Source: Desulfovibrio sp. Marseille-P6017 (GTDB lineage Bacteria; Bacillota_A; Clostridia; Peptostreptococcales; Peptostreptococcaceae). From it: a stretch of 64,000 bases of DNA. A program made the translations under genes and the position numbers. A model generated the notes under the pieces. It had not been told where the DNA came from, did no database searches, and saw only the letters and a list, made by a program, of their open reading frames with translations. How positions within the stretch are numbered: the stretch's first letter is position 1; every line of letters begins with the position of its first letter. Positions 38,000-47,042 of the stretch are shown one piece after another. The stretch spans positions 186,001 to 250,000 of the forward strand of contig UWOR01000005.1 of NCBI GenBank assembly GCA_900604495.1, in the 5' to 3' direction.

Positions 38000-39898
38000 T
38001 TAATATATATTCTTTTTATATTGCATATATAGTTTTCTTACTTCAACCATATTTTTCTTTAATTCTAATTGTAATTTTGATGCAGTTTCATAGTCTTCAC
38101 CTTCGATAGCATCTCTTATTTGAGTAAATAAAGATTTTCTTGTTAATGTATCTTTCATTACATTGAATTTAATATCTGATATTGAATTCCATATAACTTC
38201 ATCTAATGCATCCATGTTTTCTTTTGTATGTAATTTTACATAATTTCTTATTCTTGCTGAATAAGTTTTTATTATTCTATATTCTAATTCCTTTTTCCAT
38301 TTATCTATTGATCCGACTTTAAATGAATTTATTATTTTATCAGTGAATACATCCCCTTGTTTTAATGCTTCTAATTTTTCTTCATATATTTCTAAGTTTC
38401 TTACATTTTCATATACTGTAGCTGGTGGTACTGAAAATCTTTCATTTAACTCTTCTTGAGTATAGTGTTCAAATACATCATTTTCATCTCTATAAGCTCT
38501 ATTTTTATCTAAGTAAAAACTTTCTTCACCTATATCTTTTGATAATTCTTTTTCTAATTCTTTAGTTGTAAGTTTACTTTTTGCTACAGCCTTTATACCA
38601 TGTAACATTGTTTGATAACATCCAGCTATTACTAAGTAAGCATTTGATAATGGATTAGGAGCTCTTAACTCAAATCTTAATGTTTTTGGATTTTCTGCAT
38701 CTCTTACTAGTCCTACAAGTACAGATCTATTTCTTGATGGAATTTCATATGTATGACCTAGTGAAGTAACTATACAAACAGGAGCTTCAAATCCTGGCAC
38801 TAATCTATTAAAAGCATCATTTGTTGATGTTACAAATGGATTTAATACTTCATAGTTATTAAGTATACCCATTAATGCACCATATCCAATCTCACTTAAA
38901 TAGTCATCTTTCATATCTATTGGTGCAAATAAATTCTTTAGACTTCCATCTTTTAACCTAGCACTTACACCTACATGAGTATGTTTTCCACTGCCTGCTA
39001 CACCATGTATTGGTTTTGCTTTAAATGTTACCTCTAAACCATTTGATGTAAATATATCTTCTATAACTTCTCTTACAACAAGTTCATTATCTGCAGCTTG
39101 AAGAGGTGATGCAAATTTCCAAGACACTTCTAATTGCTCCATAGCATGATTTGTTTTACCATCTATACTTATAGTACTTTGTATTCCTCCAACTTCTTTA
39201 TGAGCCATCTCAGGACATATACCTTTAGCTTGAATAGTTATTAATGTTTTTTCTAAACAAGTTCTTATTAAACCATGAGTTCTTTTCCAATATTGTTCTT
39301 TTAAACTTTGAGATACTGATAATTCTTCTAGATCTGCTTTATCTTCTGGAGTATTCACCCAAAATTCTAATTCAGTAGCAGAAGTTAATAATATAGTATC
39401 AATTTCACTTACATCTTTAATTCCTATGTTGTTTATCATATGAGGATATTCATTAAATACTTCTAAAAGTGATTCTTTAAAATAAGTTTCAGCTTTTTGC
39501 AGCACTCCCCTTGAACATACATTTTTGTTATCGTGTATTAAAAAAGCAGGTATTTTTAATGTTCCTATTGGTAAATTAGTTTCTTCATCTATATGTTCTA
39601 AGTTATAATCAACATACCATCTACTACTTTCATCTGGCATTAAGTCAACTTTAGCATTATTTAAAGTTGCTATTTCGTAAAGCTCAACACTTGATCCATC
39701 AGTTTGAACTGCTGATGATAAGAAACTTTCTATATCATCTAAAAATAGTTCCATAGGTATTTTTTCATCAGTTGCATTTCCTCCCAAATCAACACCTACT
39801 AATGAAACAAATTTTATGTGTTTGTGTTCTTTAAGCAAAGACTTTAATTCATTTGCGTCAAATCTTTCTTTTTCTATTACATGTAGTAATTTACTCAT
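38000..39898 (-). CDS. glnA: Glutamine synthetase, long form
   Basis: 632 residues, about 190 longer than the classic 440-residue enzyme. The beta-grasp start includes VQTDGSSVEL (the usual DGSS), then ELEFWVNTP and the histidine/glutamate metal region GVAGSGKHTHVGVSA. The late PNPLSNAYLVIAGCYQTMLH is typical of glutamine synthetases. The extra C-terminal ~150 residues are helical (EELNERFSVPP to the end). It makes glutamine from glutamate and ammonia with ATP. GGGGGAG precedes the ATG. A strong promoter lies about 100 bases upstream. No GlnR gene is adjacent. Confidence 0.85.
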   Translation of the reverse strand: MSKLLHVIEKERFDANELKSLLKEHKHIKFVSLVGVDLGGNATDEKIPMELFLDDIESFLSSAVQTDGSSVELYEIATLNNAKVDLMPDESSRWYVDYNLEHIDEETNLPIGTLKIPAFLIHDNKNVCSRGVLQKAETYFKESLLEVFNEYPHMINNIGIKDVSEIDTILLTSATELEFWVNTPEDKADLEELSVSQSLKEQYWKRTHGLIRTCLEKTLITIQAKGICPEMAHKEVGGIQSTISIDGKTNHAMEQLEVSWKFASPLQAADNELVVREVIEDIFTSNGLEVTFKAKPIHGVAGSGKHTHVGVSARLKDGSLKNLFAPIDMKDDYLSEIGYGALMGILNNYEVLNPFVTSTNDAFNRLVPGFEAPVCIVTSLGHTYEIPSRNRSVLVGLVRDAENPKTLRFELRAPNPLSNAYLVIAGCYQTMLHGIKAVAKSKLTTKELEKELSKDIGEESFYLDKNRAYRDENDVFEHYTQEELNERFSVPPATVYENVRNLEIYEEKLEALKQGDVFTDKIINSFKVGSIDKWKKELEYRIIKTYSARIRNYVKLHTKENMDALDEVIWNSISDIKFNVMKDTLTRKSLFTQIRDAIEGEDYETASKLQLELKKNMVEVRKLYMQYKKNIY

Positions 39899-39977
39899 TG
39901 ATAACTCCCCCTTAAGATGCGCTTATGCTACTTTTTATTTTATTTTGTATATTTTTATTCGTTTTATTCTTTATAAT

Positions 39978-40006
39978 ATTATATATTAGAGTTTAAAAGT
40001 TCGCAA
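39978..40006 (-). promoter_or_regulatory. SigA promoter of the glutamine synthetase gene
   Basis: On the minus strand TTGCGA (40001-40006), 17 bases, TATAAT (39978-39983), 80 bases before the ATG. Confidence 0.65.
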
Positions 40007-40173
40007 TATTTTTATTATTCATTTCTTTCATCTATCTATTATACAACTTTTCTAGTTATATTTGTTGTTCTTTTGATAGTTATATTTCAAATTTTTATTA
40101 TTATAGGGTATACTATTAATATAAAAACTTTTTTATTATTAATAAAATGCAAAGAAATTTAGGAGAGAAAGCT

Positions 40174-40959
40174 ATGGAATATATAGTATTTGATTTAGAG
40201 TTTAATCAAGGTTTTGATAGATCTCTTAATAAAACTGTATCTAACGAAAGGTGTCCTTTTGAGATAATACAATTAGGTGCAATTAAGTTGGATTCTAACT
40301 TTAATATGATAGATACTTTTAATGCTTATGTAAAACCTGAGATATATAAAGATATTCATCCTTTCATACAAAAAATGACTAGCATTACTAAGGATGATGT
40401 AAAAAATGCTCAAGGTTTCCCTCAAGTATTTAAAGAGTTCAAAAAATTTATTTCTTCTAAGAAAGCTGTATTCGGTGTTTGGGGTACTGCTGACTTAAAA
40501 GAATTATATAGGAATGTAAGTTATTATGATTTACCATCAAAGTCTTTACCAAAAAATTATATTAATATACAAGAACATGCATCTAAATATTTTAATAATC
40601 CTTCTGGTAAAAGCATAGGGCTTCAAAATGCAATTTCAATACTTGGATTAAATCAAGATAAATCTTATCATAATGCTTTAAATGATGCTTATTATACTGC
40701 TCAAGTATTCATAAAAATAAATAATCCAAGCATAGTTCCAGATGTGTACATTTATACTCCCGTAAAGCCATCACAATCTAAAAGAAAATCAAAAAAAGAA
40801 GTTAATTACGATAAATTATTTAGTGAATTTGAAAAAATTTTAGAACGCTCTTTAACAAAAGAAGAGAAAAAAATAATAGATTTAGCATATAAAATGGGCA
40901 AAACAAATCAATTTTTAACAGAAGCTAAAGATTCTAAAGTAAATTATAAAAAAAGATAG
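40174..40959 (+). CDS. DEDD-family 3'-5' exonuclease
   Basis: 261 residues starting at MEYIVFDLE, seven bases after AGGAGAG. The exonuclease core has the four acidic positions: DLEFNQ (D, E) at about 6-8, GTADLKE (D) at about 108, and HNALNDAY with HxxxxD at about 172. It resembles the KapD/ERI-1 family acting on RNA or DNA ends. The C-terminal ~70 residues are basic (KPSQSKRKSKKE). Stand-alone gene with its own terminator. Confidence 0.85.
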   Translation: MEYIVFDLEFNQGFDRSLNKTVSNERCPFEIIQLGAIKLDSNFNMIDTFNAYVKPEIYKDIHPFIQKMTSITKDDVKNAQGFPQVFKEFKKFISSKKAVFGVWGTADLKELYRNVSYYDLPSKSLPKNYINIQEHASKYFNNPSGKSIGLQNAISILGLNQDKSYHNALNDAYYTAQVFIKINNPSIVPDVYIYTPVKPSQSKRKSKKEVNYDKLFSEFEKILERSLTKEEKKIIDLAYKMGKTNQFLTEAKDSKVNYKKR

Positions 40960-40988
40960 GCGAAAACTTTAATAATTTTCGCCTTTTC
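40958..40988. terminator. Bidirectional terminator
   Basis: AGGCGAAAA pairs with TTTTCGCCT between the exonuclease and EIIA genes. Confidence 0.75.
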
Positions 40989-40994
40989 TTTATA

Positions 40995-41510
40995 CTAAAC
41001 TAATTCTATTCTATTTTCTTCTTTAGCTTTAGCATCTCCTTTAATAACTTTTAAAGACTTTCCATCTTCTAATGCTGTAAATATTACTGGAGTTATATCT
41101 GATTTAGCATTTTTTTGAACATATTTAACATCCATTTTAGCAAGCTTATCTCCTGCTTTTACTTTATCTCCTGCTTTTACAAATACCTCAAATCCTTGAC
41201 CTTTTAAATTAACTGTATCTATTCCCATATGTATAAGCATTTCTACATTATCATTGCTTCTTAATCCTATTGCATGCTTAGTATCAAATACCATTTCTAC
41301 TGTACCACTTATTGGTGAAACAAAAACTCCATCAGAAGTTTTTACAGCAAACCCATCCCCCATCATTTTTTGAGAAAATACTTCATCTGGAACTTCAGAT
41401 ATATCTAATATTTCTCCATTTGTCGGACATACTATTCCTTTTAATTCTACTGTGTTTTTATCTTCTACAACCACATCTTTTTTCTTTTTAAAAAAATCAA
41501 ATAATCCCAT
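40995..41510 (-). CDS. PTS EIIA component, glucose/sucrose type
   Basis: 171 residues. Start at the ATG 41510, seven bases after GAGGAG. Residues 1-15 are a basic amphipathic helix (GLFDFFKKKK); the EIIA-Glc domain follows with the two active-site histidines in FDTKHAIGL and MLIHMGIDTVNL and the FTALEDGKS end. It receives phosphate from HPr and passes it to the EIIB domain of ScrA, which has no EIIA of its own in this window. Last gene of the scrB operon. Confidence 0.9.
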   Translation of the reverse strand: MGLFDFFKKKKDVVVEDKNTVELKGIVCPTNGEILDISEVPDEVFSQKMMGDGFAVKTSDGVFVSPISGTVEMVFDTKHAIGLRSNDNVEMLIHMGIDTVNLKGQGFEVFVKAGDKVKAGDKLAKMDVKYVQKNAKSDITPVIFTALEDGKSLKVIKGDAKAKEENRIELV

Positions 41511-41531
41511 TTTCATTCTCCTCTGTATTTA

Positions 41532-42488
41532 TTATTTTATTTCTTCTAATGTACACATAGCTGCTATCGCACCTTTTTTAGTAGTTGTGTCTGCAGCATA
41601 TCTGTTACTAAAATCTAACATATCTTTTACTATTTTTTCATCTAATTTATCTATATTTTCTACAGTTACATTTTCTCTACCTAATTGATATAAAAATGAC
41701 CCTATAAAAGAATCTCCTGCTCCTGTAGTATCTATTGCATCTACTTTTAATCCATTACTTTCTATAATATTCATATTTTTTGTTATAAATAGAGCTCCAT
41801 TAGCTCCTCTTGTATATATAACTACCTTTACATTACCTACAAATAAGTTTTCTAGTGCTTTATTTTCATCTTTTATACCTGTTATAAATTCTAATTCTTC
41901 ATCAGATATTTTAACTATATTACATAAAGGTAAAAATTCTAGAATTACATTTTTACAATCATTTTCATTTTTCCAAAGTGGTAACCTTACATTTGGATCA
42001 AAACTTATTATTGCCTTATTTTTTTTAGCAAGTTCTATAGCTTTTTTATGAGCATACTTCATAGGCGACTCAACTAAGTCTACTGAACAGAAATGTAATA
42101 TTCCACAATCTAAAAACCAATCTTCTTCTATATTATTTTCTTCAAGTAATAAATCAGCACTTGGGTTTCTATAGAATGAAAAATCTCTATTGCCATCTTC
42201 TTTTAAAGAAACAAAAGCAAGCCCTGTATTAGCTTTATTCGTTCTTAATACATATTCTGTATTGACACTTGCATCATTAAGAACATCTATTATATGATCT
42301 CCAAAAGCATCCATTCCTAATTGTGATACAAAGTATGCGTTTCCACCTAGTTTTGCAACTGCAGCTGCAACATTAGCTGGTGCTCCCCCTGCAATCCTTT
42401 CAAATTCTGTAACTTCTTTTAGCATACAATTCTTTTTATTTGGTATAAAGTCTATTAATGCTTCTCCAATGGTCATTATTTTATACAT
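41532..42488 (-). CDS. scrK: Fructokinase, PfkB family
   Basis: 318 residues. PfkB signatures: start TIGEALIDF, substrate loop GGAPANVAAAVAKLG, and the catalytic TTGAGDSFIGSFLY near the C-terminus. It phosphorylates the fructose that ScrB releases. Overlaps the scrB stop by eight bases, so the two are translated together, and EIIA follows after 21 bases. Confidence 0.92.
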   Translation of the reverse strand: MYKIMTIGEALIDFIPNKKNCMLKEVTEFERIAGGAPANVAAAVAKLGGNAYFVSQLGMDAFGDHIIDVLNDASVNTEYVLRTNKANTGLAFVSLKEDGNRDFSFYRNPSADLLLEENNIEEDWFLDCGILHFCSVDLVESPMKYAHKKAIELAKKNKAIISFDPNVRLPLWKNENDCKNVILEFLPLCNIVKISDEELEFITGIKDENKALENLFVGNVKVVIYTRGANGALFITKNMNIIESNGLKVDAIDTTGAGDSFIGSFLYQLGRENVTVENIDKLDEKIVKDMLDFSNRYAADTTTKKGAIAAMCTLEEIK

Positions 42489-43956
42489 ATTTATATTCTC
42501 CCAATTCGTATAAATTAATTTTTATATCATTTAAATTACCCTTAAATTCTATATCATTATTTCTTTCTTTGCAATACATACGACTTGTAAATACTTCTTC
42601 TCCGTAATTTACAAATATTTCAACACTAGATTTATCTACAAATATTCTTAAACTTTCTAGCCTATCAATCTTAACTGCTCTTAATCTTCTTCCATATCCA
42701 CTTTCTTTAAAGCTTAATTTTATTAATTTTTCATCATTATTATATTTTATATTACAGTCTGATTTTAAGTTTAATTCAAAGTTATCGATTTCACTATTAA
42801 ATTTAACTTCAAGTTCATAAACATCGCCTTTTAACTCACTAAATTCTTGTATATTATTTAGATAATTTGTAATCTTATTTTTTCTTAACTTTTCAATTTC
42901 TTTTACTGGAAGTTGAAGTAATTTATTATTTACAAAAATTAATTCTCTAGGCATAGTTAATGCATGCATCCATCCATTTATATCTGTTGGATTTGTATAG
43001 TGATCTTTTTCTATATCTGGAAGACCCATCCATCCTATTAGTATAGTTCTTCCTTTTTCATCTACAAAAGTTTGTGGAGCATAGAAGTCAAAACCTCTAT
43101 CTAGTTCAACAAATTCTCCAAAGGTAAATTCTCCTTTATCAAAATTCATATCACCTAAGAAATAGCCACTTTGATATATATTATTATACTTATATCCATC
43201 CTCTCTTATACCCTGTGGTGACATAGATAACATGTATTTGATATTTCCATTCTTAACATCCTTTAGCTTTATTAAGTCTGGGCACTCCCACATGTATCCA
43301 AATTTTTCCTTAGTAGTTATTGTATTTATATAATTCCAATCTTCTAAATTATTTGATTTATATAATAATATACATCCCTTATCTGTATTATCTCTAGCTC
43401 CTAATACCATATAATAACTATTATCTTTTTTTAATACTTTAGGGTCTCTAACATGACAAGTCATATTTTGTGGATAATCTATATTTTCTAATAAAACTTT
43501 TTTTTCACTAAAATTTATTCCATCTTCACTTGTAAACATCATTGTATTATGACCTCTACCAGAAGATATATAATCATGATTTCCTAAGTGTTTTACATTT
43601 CCTGTATAAAAAAAGTTTATTTTATCATCTTCTATAAATGCACTTCCTGAATAAACACCATGAATATCATAAATTGTGTCAGGAAAAATTACTGCCCCTC
43701 TATCTTCCCAGTTTATTAAATCTTTAGATACATATTGACCCCATAACTTTATTCCACCTTTAACTTCAAATGGTGAATATTGATAAAATATATGATACTC
43801 CCCTTTAAATTGACATAATCCATTAGGATCATTTAGCCAACCTATTGGAGGCATTAAATGAAACTTCAATCTAAACTCATCTTTATCAACTTTTGTTTTT
43901 TCATAACTCTTGTAAACTTCAAGTACTTTTGAAAGTTCTCTTTTTATAATACTCAT
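42481..43956 (-). CDS. scrB: Sucrose-6-phosphate hydrolase, GH32
   Basis: 491 residues, ATG at 43956 after AAAGGAGG. GH32 beta-fructosidase: nucleophile aspartate in GWLNDPNGLC, transition-state aspartate in HVRDPKVL, acid/base glutamate in MWECPDL, and the C-terminal beta-sandwich ending with DKSSVEIFVNYGE. It splits sucrose-6-phosphate to glucose-6-phosphate and fructose. It has its own promoter and operator, separated from scrA by a terminator. First gene of scrBK-EIIA. Confidence 0.93.
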   Translation of the reverse strand: MSIIKRELSKVLEVYKSYEKTKVDKDEFRLKFHLMPPIGWLNDPNGLCQFKGEYHIFYQYSPFEVKGGIKLWGQYVSKDLINWEDRGAVIFPDTIYDIHGVYSGSAFIEDDKINFFYTGNVKHLGNHDYISSGRGHNTMMFTSEDGINFSEKKVLLENIDYPQNMTCHVRDPKVLKKDNSYYMVLGARDNTDKGCILLYKSNNLEDWNYINTITTKEKFGYMWECPDLIKLKDVKNGNIKYMLSMSPQGIREDGYKYNNIYQSGYFLGDMNFDKGEFTFGEFVELDRGFDFYAPQTFVDEKGRTILIGWMGLPDIEKDHYTNPTDINGWMHALTMPRELIFVNNKLLQLPVKEIEKLRKNKITNYLNNIQEFSELKGDVYELEVKFNSEIDNFELNLKSDCNIKYNNDEKLIKLSFKESGYGRRLRAVKIDRLESLRIFVDKSSVEIFVNYGEEVFTSRMYCKERNNDIEFKGNLNDIKINLYELGEYKYV

Positions 43957-44021
43957 ATACAACCTCCTTTTTAATATATTGTTCTATATAAATTAAATTC
44001 ATAACTAAGTAATATTTTTAT

Positions 44022-44034
44022 GGTATCGTTCCCA
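44022..44034. promoter_or_regulatory. LacI-type operator O3 (scrB)
   Basis: Minus strand TGGGAACGATACC, the same 13 bases as O1 in the scrA control region. It lies just downstream of the scrB -10. Confidence 0.75.
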
Positions 44035-44041
44035 CCTTTTG

Positions 44042-44070
44042 ATTATATATTACCACTTTAATATTGTAAA
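44042..44070 (-). promoter_or_regulatory. SigA promoter of the scrB operon
   Basis: TTTACA (44065-44070), 17 bases, TATAAT (44042-44047) on the minus strand. The -35 is inside the cre-like site. Confidence 0.7.
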
Positions 44071-44078
44071 CATTTTCA
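44065..44078. promoter_or_regulatory. Candidate cre site at scrB promoter
   Basis: TGTAAACATTTTCA matches the CcpA consensus TGWAANCGNTNWCA except one base. It covers the -35, as expected for repression by CcpA. Confidence 0.65.
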
Positions 44079-44113
44079 AAATATTTTATTAAATTTCATT
44101 TTTTCATTAAAAT

Positions 44114-44147
44114 AAAAAAATCTAAACATAATTATGTTTAGATTTTT
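44114..44147 (-). terminator. Terminator of scrA
   Basis: AATCTAAACATAATTATGTTTAGATT is a palindrome with A/T flanks directly after the scrA stop, so scrA and scrB are separate transcripts. Confidence 0.8.
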
Positions 44148-44154
44148 TATAATG

Positions 44155-45540
44155 CTATTCTTCTTCTTTTATACCAAATATCATAGTTAAAACTAATGAT
44201 ACACAAAATGCAATTGCAAACAATATTGCATAATGTAAAGGAGCATGTAAAGTAAGAAGTATTCCAAATATCCCTGTTACACCAGTACCTGTTGCACCTA
44301 ATCCTACTACAGCTGCATATAAAGACGCACATGCTGAACCTATTGCTGCTGCAACAAACGGTCTCATATACCTTAAGTTAACCCCAAATATAGCTGGTTC
44401 TGTTATACCAAGTAATGCACTTAATGCCGCTGGCAATGCTAATGCTTTAGTTTTTGGATTTTTAGTTCTTAAAGCAACCCCTAATGCAGCTCCACCTTGA
44501 GATATGTTAGCTGCACAAGCAATAGGAACAAAATAGCTAAACCCAAATTGCGCCAATTGCCCGAAATCTATTATATTGTACATATGATGAAGCCCTGCAA
44601 CAACAGTTGTACTATATACTCCACCCATTATGAATCCACCAATTCCATAAGGTATTTGTATTAGCCATTGTACTGCATCTAAAACTCCATTTTCTAAAAC
44701 AACAAATATTGGTCCTATTATAGTTAAAGTTAAATAACCTGTTACAAACACAGTAACTAATGGCGTAACAAATAAATCTAACATTTCTGGTACTATTTTA
44801 TGAAGTTTCTTCTCTATTGCACTCATAACATATACAGCTATCATTATTGGTATTACATGTCCTTGATAACCAATCATATCTATACTGTAAAGTCCAAACC
44901 AAACTGATTGAGTAGATTGTACACCTTCACTTGCTACTGTCCACGCATTTTGTAAGCTTGGATGTATCATTATCATAGCTATAACTGCACCTAAATAAAC
45001 ATTTCCACCAAATACTTTTGCAGCGCTATATCCAATTAATATTGGTAAAAAATTATATGCGGCACTACTAAATAAATCTAACATTACAAATAGTGATCCA
45101 CTTGTATTTATATCTACATATCCACTAGAAGCTAAGAATTTTAAAGCTTCAACTATTCCCATCATTAATCCACAAGAAACTATTGCTGGTAATATTGGAA
45201 CAAATATATCTCCTAATGTACGTATCGCTCTTTTTAATGGACTACCTTTTTTCGCAGAAACTTGTTTAACTTCTTCTTTTGTTGCTTCTTTTATATTTGC
45301 TATTTTAGCAAACTCTTCAAAAACTTTATTTACAATTCCTGTTCCAAATATTATCTGAAGCTGTCCAGCTGTTATAAATACGCCTTTAACTCCATCTATA
45401 TTTTGAATTGCATCCTTATTTATAAGGCTCTCATTTCTAAGTACTATACGAAACCTTGTTGCACAGTGAGCTGCAGATTCTATATTTTCACTATTTCCTA
45501 TGTTTTCTAAAATGCTTTTTGCTACTGCATTGTAGTTCAT
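44155..45540 (-). CDS. scrA: PTS sucrose-specific EIIBC
   Basis: 461 residues. EIIB domain at 1-90 with the phosphocysteine in AAHCATRFR; a linker; then EIIC with about ten membrane segments from 110 (ILPAIVSCGLMMGIVEAL) including GIGGFIMGGVYSTTVVAGLHHM and GITEPAIFGVNLRYMRPF. The GITEPAIFG motif is the substrate loop of glucose-family PTS permeases. It lacks EIIA, which is supplied by the gene at 41 kb. Sucrose is imported and phosphorylated at glucose C6. Confidence 0.93.
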   Translation of the reverse strand: MNYNAVAKSILENIGNSENIESAAHCATRFRIVLRNESLINKDAIQNIDGVKGVFITAGQLQIIFGTGIVNKVFEEFAKIANIKEATKEEVKQVSAKKGSPLKRAIRTLGDIFVPILPAIVSCGLMMGIVEALKFLASSGYVDINTSGSLFVMLDLFSSAAYNFLPILIGYSAAKVFGGNVYLGAVIAMIMIHPSLQNAWTVASEGVQSTQSVWFGLYSIDMIGYQGHVIPIMIAVYVMSAIEKKLHKIVPEMLDLFVTPLVTVFVTGYLTLTIIGPIFVVLENGVLDAVQWLIQIPYGIGGFIMGGVYSTTVVAGLHHMYNIIDFGQLAQFGFSYFVPIACAANISQGGAALGVALRTKNPKTKALALPAALSALLGITEPAIFGVNLRYMRPFVAAAIGSACASLYAAVVGLGATGTGVTGIFGILLTLHAPLHYAILFAIAFCVSLVLTMIFGIKEEE

Positions 45541-45612
45541 GTATACATCTCTCCTTTTTTTATTATTTTTTTTAATCAGTTTTTATGCCTAAAACATAGA
45601 ATTACAACTTGA

Positions 45613-45625
45613 GGTATCGTTCCCA
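45613..45625. promoter_or_regulatory. LacI-type operator O1 (scrA)
   Basis: Minus strand TGGGAACGATACC, identical to O3. It lies between the scrA promoter and its start codon. Confidence 0.75.
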
Positions 45626-45634
45626 TATAAATCA

Positions 45635-45652
45635 TAAGGGAACGTTCCCTTA
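45635..45652. promoter_or_regulatory. LacI-type operator O2, perfect palindrome
   Basis: TAAGGGAACGTTCCCTTA, 18-base perfect palindrome, about ten bases downstream of the scrA -10 TATAAT (45662-45667) and 25 bases from O1. Shares the GGGAACG half-site with O1 and O3. Confidence 0.8.
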
Positions 45653-45661
45653 CGATTTAAT

Positions 45662-45689
45662 ATTATATCTTACATCCCCTATTTAACAA
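45662..45689 (-). promoter_or_regulatory. Proximal scrA promoter (P2)
   Basis: TTGTTA (45684-45689), 16 bases, TATAAT (45662-45667); the start would be at about 45655, immediately before operator O2. Confidence 0.5.
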
Positions 45690-45851
45690 AACTATAATTT
45701 ACAATCTAAATAATTTATAATTAAATATTAACGTTGATAATAAATTTTTACTATAAGTAATTCATTTTGTTAAATAATTCTTTATGATATCTTATTATAA
45801 TACTCTGTTCTGTGAATAATAACTAATTTTATATGGCTAAATTATAATTAA

Positions 45852-45880
45852 ATTATATAATTAGTAAGGACTTTTGTAAA
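45852..45880 (-). promoter_or_regulatory. Distal scrA promoter (P1)
   Basis: TTTACA (45875-45880), 17 bases, TATAAT (45852-45857), the same -35, spacing and -10 as the scrB promoter. It lies just past the scrR stop and would give a leader of about 300 bases. Confidence 0.6.
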
Positions 45881-45888
45881 CATTTTCA
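45875..45888. promoter_or_regulatory. Candidate cre site upstream of scrA
   Basis: TGTAAACATTTTCA, identical to the site at scrB, covering the -35 of P1. Confidence 0.65.
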
Positions 45889-45909
45889 TAAATTTTATAT
45901 CTATAAATA

Positions 45910-46905
45910 TTATTTATGTCTTACACTATCCCTTTTTAAAAAATTATATCCTAACTTAATAGATTCTAAATTTTCTTTTTTACATCTTCCACTCAATATG
46001 TCTAATAGCATCTTTGTGCTCTTTATACCACTTTCTTTATAAAAGTATTGTACAGTAGTTATACTTGGTGTTATTAAATTTGAAAACTTAGAATCTCCTA
46101 TTGCACATAAACTAATCTCATCTGGTACTTCTATGTTATGTTCTCTTAAATATGATAATACTCCTAATGACATTGTATATGTTGCACAGAATATTGCATC
46201 AATATCTTTGTTGATTTTTAAAAGTTCTCTTGTCATTTCATATCCATATTGTTGAGAAAAATTAGCATTTTTTATTAAACTTTTATCACATATTATAGAA
46301 TTATCTTTTAAACAATTTATAAAGCCATTCTTTCTATTTATTCCAGTAGATATATCTTCATCATTAGTTCCTATATATGCTATTTTTTTGTGATTATTCT
46401 CTATTAAATAATTAGTCATTTCATATGCAGCTTCATAATCACTATGATATACACAAGGATACCCTTCAATATTTTGTCCTACAATAACTATTGGAACCTT
46501 CATTTGCTTTATTATCTCTAAATGTCTTTCTGTTATTATAGTAGCTACAAAAATTACACCATCTACATTCTTATTTCTAAATATATTTAAGTATTCAATT
46601 TCTTTTTCTATATTTAAATCAGTATTACCTAGTATAATATTATAATCATCATTTGATATTTCTTCACTTATACCACCAACTATTTTACTTATTGTCTCTG
46701 AACTTATTTTAGGTAATATTACTCCAATTAAATTAGTTTTTTTAGTCCTTAATGTTTTACCATATGTAGATGGAACAAAACCAGTTTTATCTATTACCTC
46801 TTGTATCTTTTTTCTACTCTCTTCACTTACATATCCATCATTTAAATATCTAGACACAGTTGATTTTGATACTCCAGCAAGTCTAGCTATATCAATTATA
46901 TTCAT
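45910..46905 (-). CDS. scrR: LacI-family regulator of the sucrose genes
   Basis: 331 residues. Helix-turn-helix at 1-22 with IARLAGVSKSTVSRYLNDG, the hinge helix near 45, and a periplasmic-binding-like sensor from 58 (NLIGVILPKISSETISKI; later ICAIGDSKFSNLITP). It sits immediately upstream of scrA and should bind the GGGAACG operators, released by a sugar ligand such as sucrose-6-phosphate or fructose. Own promoter: TTGAAG-18-TATAAT at 46945-46974. A weaker cre-like GAAAACATTTTTCA lies at 46977-46990, hinting that CcpA also touches scrR. Confidence 0.88.
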   Translation of the reverse strand: MNIIDIARLAGVSKSTVSRYLNDGYVSEESRKKIQEVIDKTGFVPSTYGKTLRTKKTNLIGVILPKISSETISKIVGGISEEISNDDYNIILGNTDLNIEKEIEYLNIFRNKNVDGVIFVATIITERHLEIIKQMKVPIVIVGQNIEGYPCVYHSDYEAAYEMTNYLIENNHKKIAYIGTNDEDISTGINRKNGFINCLKDNSIICDKSLIKNANFSQQYGYEMTRELLKINKDIDAIFCATYTMSLGVLSYLREHNIEVPDEISLCAIGDSKFSNLITPSITTVQYFYKESGIKSTKMLLDILSGRCKKENLESIKLGYNFLKRDSVRHK

Positions 46906-46944
46906 GTATATCGCTCCCTAATTCATTGTTAATAGTTTACACTT

Positions 46945-46974
46945 ATTATAACATAAAGTATTTATATTCTTCAA
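46945..46974 (-). promoter_or_regulatory. SigA-type promoter of scrR
   Basis: TTGAAG (46969-46974), 18 bases, TATAAT (46945-46950). Confidence 0.55.
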
Positions 46975-46998
46975 AGGAAAACATTTTTCATGCAAATA

Positions 46999-47040
46999 AA
47001 GTCTAGTCATAAAATTTTTCTATTTTTATAACTAGACTTT
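46999..47040 (-). terminator. Terminator of the reductase-like gene
   Basis: On the minus strand AGTCTAGT pairs with ACTAGACT. Confidence 0.6.
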
Positions 47041-47042
47041 TC

